Shown piece after piece: positions 35,600-46,270 of a stretch of 64,000 nucleotides of DNA; position 1 is the stretch's first letter, and each line of letters begins with the position of its first letter. Position numbers and translations under genes: made by a program. Below the pieces are notes generated by a model. That model saw only the letters and a list, made by a program, of their open reading frames with translations. It had not been told where the DNA came from and made no database searches. This stretch comes from Caprella mutica (taxonomy: Eukaryota > Arthropoda > Malacostraca > Amphipoda > Caprellidae), in NCBI GenBank assembly GCA_947561585.1, contig CANNZV010000937.1, positions 62,001 to 126,000 of the forward strand, read 5' to 3'.

Positions 35600-37534
35600 T
35601 AGCTAAATTAACTTGTATCCTATGTGTAGCTACTCGGCATCGTTTTTACAGTTTCTTCCATCTTCACCAGATTTTACGATGAAAGTATTCAGAGTTTTTA
35701 ATTGGTTTTCATTGCTGTTGAAGAATATCAGTGTATTTATCAGTAGGTAATATCCCATTGGTGGAATAATAATAATAATTAGGTTATGTATCACTAGAGT
35801 ACCCATTTAAAAACCATAAGGGAGTTAATTGAATAACCCCCCTCTCATCTTAATTATATTATGTATATATTTATTTTGTGAAAAGACTGTTTTTTCTAGG
35901 GCTGATTCCTGTACTTCTGTGTATATAACTGTAACTTAATTTCTAGTATTTTTTCGCTCCCATTTCATTTGAATTCAATGCCAATTTCATTTTATTGCAT
36001 CATTCCAAGGAGACTTACTCCCTAGTTAGCACTTCCTCTTCTGTCTAAATTGCTATCTTGTTTTAATCCTGTGTTTAGAAAAAGCATCTTTGTATTTATA
36101 TATTTTCATCCTCTAGACTATTTATTTAATAGCTATATATAAACTGTATGGGTGACAACTGACTTTCCTTCTCCTTACTAATTTGTGAATTAGTTAAAAG
36201 TTTTATGATTCAAATTTATCAATACTACTGGCTTTTCGTAGGTGATTTAATTCATTGAATCTATTATCTTATTTTGGAAGTTATTCAAAAATTCTAGTAG
36301 AGAATTCGCAAATCTCCACTTACATTGGTTAGGCAAGAATGTAATTATAATTCAATGAAGTTTCATGAAATTCGGTAAATTCATTATTATACTTAAGGTA
36401 AAATACAAATTGGTAGTTGCAATAACAAACCTTTAATAAAAATTGGCTTTTTCTCCAGTACCTACTCAAATATGAATTACAGTACTGCAATCCAAATCAA
36501 TTAACTAAATAGAGTGAAATAGGACTTAAAGAAAATGTTCTTGTTCATGCTAAAATTTGGCTGCAATCAATGAAAAAATAGTTTTTTTATTGAAAGATGA
36601 ACAGATTTAAGTTTAGGGACCATAAAGAATTCTTTGAGAGATAGTTGCTCTACGAATTAACATGGAGGTCTTTGGAATTAAAGGTTTCGTTTTCAAGTTT
36701 TATTTGATTAATATTTCCAAACTCTTAGCTACAATTTAGCTAGCCCTGCCACGTCTTAGTGAAAATTTAATAGCGTTCATTAACAATAAATCAAATTTCA
36801 GAAGCGAATAATCTCTCTATAATAAAGAGAATTGTATTTTTATGTTTATATAAATCAATCAGGCTTAAGAATTTGTTTATAAAACTCGAAATTTTCCTAT
36901 AACTAATTCAAAAAGTTCCGAAAACTCCCCAAAAAAATTCAAAATTTTCCAAGCACTAAATTTTTTTCTAAAGACTCAAAAATTCCAACAACTTAAATTT
37001 ACAAAACTCATTTTTCTAAAATTGGAAAATTGTTTGTTTTCTATAAAACAATCCTTGAAAATCTCAAACCCCAAAAAACTAAATAGAATATCTGAAGAAA
37101 AAAAACTAAGAATATAATAAAATCATAATAAGTTAAACTTTGAAGAAATTCTATTATTTATAAAATTTACATTGCATCAAAATTCAATTTCCATTAAAAC
37201 CCCGTTATTTTTTACGGGATACTACACAAGTAATAATAATTCCTTTCCTAGAAGGATATACCAAGCGACATAACTAGGGTAGGGACTTTGCATATGCTTT
37301 TCTAAAATGCATATGCTTTTTAGATTGGCATATGCATTCATCAACATACATATGCAATTATAAATATACATATGCGTTTAGCAATATGCATTTACTAATT
37401 TGCATATAAGCATTTACTAATATGTGTTTATAAATATGCATATTTCTTTTCCATTAATATTTTCGAGTGAAATATGCCGCATCATTGTGATAAATAAGTG
37501 TAGGAAACATCAAGTGATTTTTCATGGCAGGGTG
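35600..37534. other. No gene seen between Vha16 and the gustatory receptor
   Basis: AT-rich 3' flank shared by two convergent genes. 36880-37090 is rich in 'aaaaattcaaaa/ccaaaa' stretches. No protein-coding potential that I can support. Confidence 0.5.
37285..37445. repeat. Degenerate 'catatgc' cluster
   Basis: About ten irregularly spaced copies of 'gcatatgc', 'catatgca' or 'atatgcatt' within 160 bp. Spacing is about 15-20 bp, suggesting an old minisatellite. Immediately 3' of the gustatory receptor gene. Confidence 0.65.
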
Positions 37535-40194
37535 CTAGTCACTGGTCTCTGCCGTGAACTGTAGCAACACAATCACGTTAGTGATCAGGAAACTTATCAA
37601 CTGAAACAGAAAATGGTGATTAGGGTAGTTCTGAGTTATTGGTCGTTACCAGGTTTTCCGATCAATCGTAAGATTCCACATTTCAAATAAGAAATAAAAA
37701 TCGTAATAATTATTAAAAAAAATAGTTCACTATCTTAACTTTCAATTGGTATCCTTGTTACCTGCAGGTATCATGGATACCAATTAAAAGAAAAGTTTAA
37801 TTTTTTCCTTAGAAGATTGAATATGTGGAACCTTCCTATAACTCTAATCTTATTAAGTTTTATATGAATATTCAATGCAAAAAATAGAACGATAAGTAAA
37901 AGTAATAGAAATCTTTTTGATCACGTACGTTTTGCTCAATGTCTCGTTACACTTGAATAATTCTAGTATTTAAAACCATACAATTTGACAACTCACAAAT
38001 TAGTAATATCTTACTATTTATTACTTCATAAAACTATAGATTTTCTATCACTATCTGTTCATTACTTGAATGATGACTCCAACTCACCCCGACCAAACAG
38101 CCCCTTCCTAATGTGAAGAATCGCCCCATGTTGAAGTCTGGATGACACGACAGCAAGTAGTGGCACTGCTCAGCCTGTTAATAATATATAGCCTTATTAA
38201 CGTTGATTTATATTTTAATAAACTTCATCCAATGAATTAGGCAAACGAAATTAGAAAACTTGATGCTAACTTAAAACTCTGGTAATATTATATAGTCTAT
38301 AATGCATAGGAAAAGCGAAGTCTATTTTCAATATTTTGTAGAAATTTTTCGTCAGTATTTTCACATACTTGAATTTTTTTTTTAAAGTGAAACTAACAAA
38401 ACCTACAATTAATTAAGTGGGTTCAATGTCTGCCTCGAAATACAGTAAAATATACAAACACCTTAAAGATTAATAGTATTCTTACTTCATGACTGGCATC
38501 GTCCAGCTCCATGAGTTCTAGCGTCGTATCACTCAATTTCATCCTCTGAAAATTAGATAAAATTTATTTTAATTTTGTCTTTTTAGAAAGTCAACTACTA
38601 TTTCATAAATAAAATAAAATTATTCCCATTACTTATCGTTGACGTCAAAATGAAAATTTATTTAATTAGTTAGTTTCAATAAATAAATGTAAGGGACATC
38701 AAAGAAGCAGTCAGAAAGAAAAGTGGCTCCATGAACGAAGTCACCTACCACAAGTTAGTGACAAGCTCACGGATGCAGAAAAGCTACTCCATGAAGACAG
38801 TCACCAAGGTTTATGTTCAGAATAAGATATATAAGAAGCACAATGAATAGTCAAAGAAAAGTGTAAATATAATGATTTTTTGTTAGTTTACAAATTTCAC
38901 ATTTCCAAAATAAATTTTACTAATTGTAATGCTTGTAGATATTTTATAATTGGTCTGCGTACATGATGACAAATGGGTAATATTTGAAAATAAAAGAAAA
39001 TTAGGAACCTGTGATTTGAGAAATTAACATCAATTCTTTGATAGTACCTACCTCTTTGAATCCATAATGTGAGCTATAGCAGAAGGTGAGTATGAGGCAG
39101 ATACTAGAGTGGATACAAACAACTATGCTCCAATTCATGATAGACCATTCGGATTGCCAAGATACAGACACCAAGAGTATGTTCAGAACCATACCCAATA
39201 CGGTGTGTAGAATTAGGATTATGACAAACTTGTACACGGTGCTGTTGAAACTATTTTGTTTGTGGATGCAGTCTAGTATCATGTAGTAGCCTTTAGTCAA
39301 CGTCGTCTCGGTATCTATTTTATCCCTGCTAGTTCGTTCCAAGAGCTTTTTGAACATGTTGGTGACTAGGTTAATTTGGCTAGTGTTCAAGAAAGATTGT
39401 TTGCTTGAAAAAAAGCAAGTAATACAAACTATAATCAAGCCAGACGACTGCTGAACCATTTTAGCGACAATTACAATCATTGTGAAATGGTTTTTACCCA
39501 TAACATCGCAAACCTGAACCATATTCATGTAGACGAATAAGAATATTTCCACTAGATTAATAAAGGTAAATATTTTGAAGAGTAGAGGCTCTCTGTAGTA
39601 CACGACTTGGTACTTCTTCGTATCACATATTCCATTCCATTTTTCCATACTACCAGACGCAGAGAACATTTTGGTATGAATGTGAAATATGATAATGCCT
39701 ATCCCGATGAAATTGTAGAGTTTCGATAGATTCACGATAGTAGCATTGAATTTACCATCTTTGTAGCTGGTATAGTTGGACGATAAACTTTCAGTTTCAT
39801 TCAAGGGGTTGAAAAAAGAGACTGTCAATGGAGCAGAAATCAAAATTAGAACCATCACCATTACTAAGTAATAGAGAACAAAGTGTATGAGTACCACAAA
39901 CGGTTTGAAGATGAATTTAACGTCTGCAACTTTAATAGGAATTGAGGAGACCCCCATCAGGATTGATAGGTATCTCATTGCATTATCCAAAAACATATTT
40001 CCTGTTATTGACAATCCAAATGTTCTCTTAGGCTGGTGCGTCTGTATACTGATCAGAAATTGAAACTTGGGACTCTGAACAGTCACGAAATAAGGCGGAT
40101 AAACAACAAATGGTATTCCTGTGAATAGTGCCTCTAATTTTCCAATAAAGGACAATAGTGAATAAAACCTTGATTGTGAACAGCAGGACAGCAT
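37535..40194 (-). CDS. Gustatory receptor family protein, four exons, 451 residues
   Basis: Seven-helix chemoreceptor of the arthropod gustatory-receptor family; such proteins form ligand-gated cation channels in sensory neuron membranes. Exons: 40194-39052 (381 codons), 38545-38486 (20), 38174-38088 (29), 37600-37535 (21 plus stop). All introns are phase 0 with GT/AG ends. A long first exon followed by three short phase-0 exons that encode the end of helix 6 to helix 7 is the classic layout of the family. The last exon encodes LISFLITNVIVLLQF, matching the family helix-7 signature T-Y-x5-Q-F with Asn for Tyr. Six hydrophobic segments are visible in exon 1, for example FVLYYLVMVMVLILISAP and FVIILILHTVLGMVLNILLV. 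N-glycosylation-type sites cluster in one loop (NETES, NYTS, NATI). Ligand cannot be inferred. Reading only the first exon would give a false 397-residue protein. Confidence 0.9.
37623..37849. mobile_element. Family A element in gustatory receptor intron 3
   Basis: Core 'ttggtatccttgttacctgc' followed by 'aggtatcatggatacca'; outer arms 'gggtagttctgagttattgg' and 'gaatatgtggaaccttccta' are eroded. Confidence 0.7.
38640..38830 (+). repeat. Repeat S2 fragment in gustatory receptor intron 1
   Basis: Contains 'tgacgtcaaaatgaaa', 'gtaagggacatcaaagaag', 'agtcagaaagaaaagtggct' and 'gaaaagctactccatgaa' in the S2 order. Confidence 0.7.
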
Positions 40195-40632
40195 GTCATT
40201 AAATTGAGGTTCAGAAAATTAACAATAATGTAATAAATAACATTGCATAACATTGTGAGTGCATCTAAGTAATCGATATTCTATTGTATTGTAACCTTTG
40301 AATAATAAAACGGGAAATAAGAAATTTAAATAAAGATTGTTTAATCATTTATGGGTATAACAGAAATTTCATATGTTCTAAAATCATGATGTCAATGGAA
40401 ATATGCTTCCCGGATAGATATAAGATATAGATATCTTCAGAGGTGGGTGCAGCGCCGCTACTTGTAGCGGTAGCGCTGCTACTTCTGTGCTAATGTAGCG
40501 GTAGCGCCGCTCCTTTTTTCAGAAGCGCTAGCGGTTTTTCGCGCTACGGCGCTGCCGCTTCTTTTAAAATCTAAAATGTTAAAGTTATTTGAGGAATCTA
40601 GATTAAAGTCTATACAAGTGCGCGACCCAAGA

Positions 40633-41801
40633 CAGGGTTGCCACAAAAATTTTAAAATAAAATTCCCTGACATTTCCAGACTTTCCCTGACTGAAAATTA
40701 CAAAATTCCCTGACCATTTTGTATTAAATAACATTGCATTTCTGGGGTACTGGCAACCCAATCACTGCGAATGCCTCCTCTTCTTCCCTTATAGCCATTA
40801 CAAACCACCCTTTTGACTGCTACCGAATGGGTTACCTGTCTTAAACCCATAACGGATCTTAATCTTTATTAGCAAACATGCTTATACATAACAACAAATA
40901 TTGTCAAGTAACAAGCACATTTAGCATGTTTAGTAGGATTAATTTTAGTAGGGGTTTAACGTCTCCTGCTCAATAAATAAAGACCATATCGGTGACGTCA
41001 AAAAGAAATTAAATACAAGGGACTGGAAGATGCAGTCAGAGAGGAAAGTGGCTCAATGAACATAGTTGGTCACCTACCACCATCAGTGACAATGCTCATG
41101 GATGTAGAAAAGCTACTCCTTAAATGCAGTCATTTACCAAAGAATGGGATAAAAACAAAAAGGGACTTGTGACTACACTCACAGATGGAAGAGGAAAATG
41201 AAGAGGTGATAGTAAATGAAGTGTACAAATGAAACACAAAATCTAAGAGGAAATTGAAGAAGTGATAGTAAATGAAGCGTACGGGCTACGAGTCTACCCA
41301 ACGCCAAATCTAAGACCTCGTAGTTGAAGAAAATAACCCTAGCGCAATTTTATAATCTGTAAGTAGCCCTATGTTTAGTTAGTAAGAGGCATTATAATAA
41401 CAATCAATTATTCTGAAAAGGTAAAATATTCTATGAATGCTTAGCCTTAGTTACAGTAAATGACACTAATTCATTAGCAATATAGAGTGATTCATTTCAA
41501 AACCAGATCTAATATCAGTTCTAACTTGATGGCTGGGATACTCATAGTCAAGAGATCGTAAAATCTCTTAAAACACTTACTACATTGCTCCTCTGAAGTA
41601 CAATTCAATTATTAGTGAAGTTTGCATCATAGAAAAATGTGTAGACACGGCAGCCATGAAAATATAGATGATTTACCTACCAGCCTCAAAAAATGTCAAA
41701 ATTCCCTGACTTTCCCTGACTTATATAAAACATTAAATTTTCCCTGACCAGGATTTTTTCCCCTGACATTCCCTGACTTTCCCTGACCTGTGGCAACCCT
41801 G
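40633..41801. mobile_element. Nested inverted-repeat element with 'ccctgac' subterminal repeats
   Basis: Left end 'cagggttgccacaaaaat', right end (minus strand) 'cagggttgccacaggtcag'. Both ends carry clustered 'ttccctgac' repeats. A possible 5-bp duplication 'caaga' flanks it (40628-40632 and 41802-41806). 1,169 bp, no transposase seen. Contains an S2 repeat. Confidence 0.75.
40938..41350 (+). repeat. Repeat S2, third level of nesting
   Basis: 'agtaggggtttaacgtct', 'ccatatcggtgacgtcaa', 'acaagggactggaag', 'gaggtgatagtaaatgaag' and 'gacctcgtagttgaag' in order. An internal 40-bp block ('gaggaaaatgaagaggtgat') is duplicated near 41190-41280. Confidence 0.8.
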
Positions 41802-42933
41802 CAAGATAGCTAATCAGTTGTAAGTGATATTCAGACAAATCCACGCAGGAAGACCAACTGATATTCAAACAATGATTCATAGTAGGTACGACCATAATAA
41901 TGATACGCAATGTGAATATTTACACATGGAATTACGCTTTTATGCAGATGTGTTTATTGCAATAAAATGGGTTTAACTCATTGGTTTTTCTTAAATGTTC
42001 TGGAAATGTGCATCTACATTGCGAGTAACTTTAGAAAATTTAAGTAATTCAAATATTATTTCGGATTCTACAATCATTTTACTAAAAGTTACTGATTTCA
42101 GAGTACTAAGCATAACACTAAAAATGCATAAATAAACTTTTTAAATAATTTTATATATATTTTGGTAAGGTTTTCTGGACTCAGCGTTGAAAATATTTTT
42201 TACTTAACTCAAGCTTTCAAATTGATTATCCAATTCATCATCAGGTGAAGTACATAAATCATAGAGTAATAATATTATATACTAGAAAGAGATAGTTGTG
42301 CAGGACGCTAAGGAAGACGGTGTAAAACCTTATTTTGTTTCAGTTATATTCTTTCTCCATTGAACTGACGCCAGATTGCCAGTATAAGGGATTTGAGCGT
42401 TTGTGCAATACGCGACATAATTTTGGCCACTGACTCACCACTTGACATAAATTAAAAAGAAAAACCAATGCCTAATTTGATCACCTGAAGTAAATATGAT
42501 ACCGACCTACTATATAACAAAAATCGATTAACTTTTGAATAAATTACCTACCAATTCTAAAATGAAATAAAAATTGAAAATATTAAATGCTAAATATGAA
42601 ATCAATAGAAATTAATGTAAAATCTCCTAAAAATCTAATTAAAAAGATAAAAATGAAAAGAGGAAAGATGAACAAAGAAGTGAACAGTCACAGAAAACAG
42701 TCAAGTAAATGATCTGAATATTGCACATTTACAACCATCCCCAATTTAATTTATGATATTACACCATTTCTAATTCCCACACTCAAACTCTGTAAATCAA
42801 AATAAAATAACTCTACCTATTATATTATCATACTAATGTATTTATATATGATAATATAACAAAAGAAACCTAATAATCTATAACTATTGTGATTTTTTAG
42901 CAATAGCGTTCATGTGTAGTTTAACTGCTAATT

Positions 42934-43480
42934 TTAAGTTAATAATCCGGTTTGATTTCCCCTCTTTTCCACAATTTTTAAAAGACGCTTATCCATCAAA
43001 TCTGTAAATTTCTGAATTATATCTGACGTTATCGTCTTACAAGAGTCTTCAGTATCCTTCCAGAGCTCATCGTTCGACGAGAACTGACGTCCTCCCACAT
43101 ACAAATTCTGCTTCAGGATGGACTGAAGTTCTTCTATTGGGTTTGAATCTAGAGAGAGACTGGGCCATACCATCAACTTGTCATTGACGAACTTATTACT
43201 CCTCAGGAAACTCACAGTTCCCTAGTAGAGTGAGAAGGAGCGTTGTTATGTATGAAAATAACCTTTTTTAAACGCAGCAAATTTCCTTTTCAGCCAATGA
43301 AAAAAATCCAAAATTCAAAAAGTTAATATAATTAGCAGAATTTATTTCTACTCCTTCTGGAATCCTGGAAGATCCGACCAGTTCATTTCCAATGCTCCCA
43401 GTCTAAATTATCACACCTCCCCTTCCATGTTGACGTCAAATTCGTTGGTGATGTGGTGAAGAATGTGTCAGCCCATCAGT
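42934..43480 (-). pseudogene. Dead Tc1/mariner transposase fragment
   Basis: The C-terminal part is an open frame (42934-43215) with VWPSLSLDSNPIEELQSILK, VYGGRQFSS-like 'YVGGRQFSS' and MDKRLLKIVEKRGN, matching the end of Tc1 transposases (family: WPS.SPDLNPIE). Just upstream, across a frame break, FIHNNAPSHS can be read where active enzymes have the catalytic Asp in DNAPSH; here it is Asn. The N-terminal DNA-binding half is not recognisable. Inactive by frameshift, truncation and loss of the catalytic residue. Confidence 0.85.
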
Positions 43481-44156
43481 CAGGGCCGTCAAGACTTTTC
43501 ACGCATTTGACTTTCCAGTTTTAAGATACTTTTCCGCCCATAGTAACCTTGTGTGTATCCTTCGAAAGAGGTCTGGTAACAGGTGAAGCATAAGAGGCAA
43601 TTAGTTTCAGTAACTGTGAGTGTTTTTTCCACACAGACACTCTTAAAAACGGCATCACTAGTTTCCAATGGTTTCCTCTTGATCAAGGACAGTTATGTCT
43701 CGTAGCTATTTTCTATTTGCTCCTATCTCAGCGTGTAATATTTTTTCAGGGGATCAACATTTAATTTCTACACTGTACGTGGCCGTAAAAATAATAAGTT
43801 CAATTTTACAGCATATAGTATGATAATTTTTTGGAAAGTAGCGCTGCCGCTACATTCTGCTGTAGCGGAAGCGGCAGCGCCGCTGCTTTTCTGAAAGTGT
43901 AGCGGTAGCGCCGCTATATTATTATGCATGTAGCGGCAGCGCCGCTGCTTTTCAAAGTAGCGCTGTCCACCTCTGGATATCTTATATCTATTCCCGGATA
44001 GATATAAGAATCAACTTATTATTACCCAGCCTTTCAATATTCTTTACACTTAATGTCTTTGATATTAGTTACAAAATAATGAATAGTGTTAAAATAAACT
44101 GTAGCTTTAAAGTATTTATAATTTAATCACCAATGAATAGGTATATATACCTACAC

Positions 44157-44723
44157 TAAGGTCGTACAGCGGACGATCTTTAAACGGAAATTCCCTATAA
44201 AGGACAAAAATTGTCTGTTCTACCAGACATGCAGCTCCTACAACGACCTCTTTAAATTATACTGTTTAACCAATATTCTATTCGTCTACCAAGTATATAG
44301 TAGGTATTACAATTTACAATCAATACTTAAAAAGTATTGTTTTTCAGTAACTTGATTTTGTTACCCTTTTCCTCGACATTTTCTTAAATTAGAAAAAGCT
44401 CTATAGAAGTTGATGAGATGTAACTAACCTATATTTTCAGGTAGGTAATTCATATATCTATTTAATTGCTAATATTATGGTTTTATTTTACTTATTATTT
44501 CTTACATATATTTATATATTAATGAATAAAATATTCATTAAGATTTTTGATCAATAATAATCTATGATTGTTCGCCTTCATTAGCGTTTCTTTGAAATGC
44601 TGTTAAAGAAAACTTTCAAAGTTTAAATCCCCAACTGAACTGATGTTTTGACGTTTCAGTGGACGCTGATCGGTATAACAGCCATTTTTCCCGGTACATG
44701 TACTGTCCGTTGTACGAGCTTTA
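44157..44723. mobile_element. Non-autonomous inverted-repeat element
   Basis: Left end 'taaggtcgtacagcggac', right end (minus strand) 'taaagctcgtacaacggac'. 567 bp between, without coding capacity. Superfamily not determined. Confidence 0.6.
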
Positions 44724-46270
44724 CTGTATGTATAATATTTAGGGGTTCCTTCTGGTTAAGTTATTAATTAATATTAGTTAAAGGTTTGAATGTAAAAAGA
44801 TAATTGTTTTGTATACAGACTAATGGGAATGATTATAGTATATGCAGTTGAACTCTATTTCAGTTGTTAGGATGGTTCTCTGTGAAATTTTAGCCTGTGA
44901 AAATACAGTCGGAATTTCGGAAATAAAAATAAATGAATACAATTATCAAATTATCACGTTCGCGACCCCAAGTTATATGTGTATGATTATTAGTGGGCTC
45001 AAGCGGAGAATTTCGTCCATTTCCTGTGTTCACAAAATATGTAAACAGTATGCACAATGCAAAGCTTATAAACTATTATTAAAGTATATATAATAAGCCT
45101 TGATACAAATTGTCTTCGCCAGAGGTTGCACCACGCTAGAAATTCCTTTACCACGCTAGCGTGCATCAGCAATGAGCAAACCACAAATCAAACGGATTTG
45201 CAACCAAGTGAATAAGAATCACAAGATGAGAATGAAGTAGGAAAATTTAGCGCATGTAGTGAAAACGTATCATTGATTTAATTTAATTTATTACTACCAC
45301 CTAAACCGCTCCGTATCATTTAATGAAAAAAAGATTTAATATAATAGTTCAATGTATTCATTTCCCCAACAATGATTCGGTTATACTTATAAACGATAAG
45401 ACGGTTATGCTATAAAACTTCGTGAAGTTTTCTCTGTTCTGAAGATAGTTAAGAGAATATGAGAAAGAAAAAGGAGTCTTTTAAAAATATTTCTTTATTT
45501 GGGTCAATGTATTGTGGCTAAGAAGGTTGAGTTTCAGGCATTACAAGCAGGCCCCGCTTTTATTAAAGTGGTAATAATTGCGAGACGTGTATATTTTATT
45601 ACCGTTCATAGACATAGAAAACAGAGACAATTTTTCGAGGTTGGAATTGGAAACAATTGGACAAAGAAATGCTTATTTAAAAAAAACATGGTATGGTCAC
45701 TGTAAGCATGAGTTCATGACGGATATTTCCGCTCTGGTCCGCGAGCGAGATAATCATAATAAAAAAAACAAGTTTGGATCAAATTTATCAAAACTGAAAA
45801 CCTTATCAATTGAGTGAAACATAAACTTAATTGTATACATAAAATCTGAAATAAATGTGAAAGGATTATATATAAAGTGCAAATTATAACAATTGTTTTT
45901 TAATATTGATGATTATTGTTAACTTATAACCATATGTGCAAGAGGATCTTAAATTTACATCATTACCAATTTAACTGAATAAAATTAAGGCATAAATTTA
46001 AAATTTAACCACATTTCACCTTCAATACAAAATTTCCTTGGAATTACAGCCCTATAAAAGATTTTACAGTTTTTAAAAATAGTATTGCAATTAAACACTG
46101 CAATAAACCTATTATCACTCCGTTCTTATTAAATTATGAATGTAAACAGTCTGAAAACTATAAATAAATAGCTACTAATAAATATAAAATTATATTTATG
46201 GCAATTAGCTCTAGTTGAACAATGAAAAAGAAATAAGTTCTTCACTGATAAAAACAAAAAGATAATGTTC
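44724..46270. other. No gene seen; 3' flank of GMPPA
   Basis: AT-rich. Several short open frames (for example 45499-45705) have no family resemblance. A 'gacggatatttccgctctgg' stretch near 45718 recurs as 'gacggaaatttccgctctag' near 55340, so it is part of a dispersed repeat. Confidence 0.5.

Larger units (their letters stand above)
40438..43975. mobile_element. hAT-type DNA transposon, 3.5 kb, non-autonomous, with nested elements
   Basis: Terminal inverted repeats start 'cagaggtgggtgcagcg' (left) and, on the minus strand, 'cagaggtggacagcgct' (right). It is flanked by a perfect 8-bp direct duplication GATATCTT at 40430-40437 and 43976-43983; both features define the hAT superfamily. Each end carries about 110-130 bp of GC-rich repeats of 'gtagcggtagcgccgct' type, likely transposase-binding subterminal repeats. 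I see no hAT transposase. The interior instead holds a second inverted-repeat element (40633-41801), an S2 repeat inside that, and a dead Tc1 transposase (42934-43480). Confidence 0.9.

Noticed and set aside
43431..43442. TGACGTCA in the Tc1 remnant as another S2 CRE
   Set aside because: Flanks do not match S2, so this occurrence is probably coincidental.
45499..45817. Overlapping short frames downstream of GMPPA
   Set aside because: No family match; part overlaps a dispersed repeat fragment also seen near 55340.
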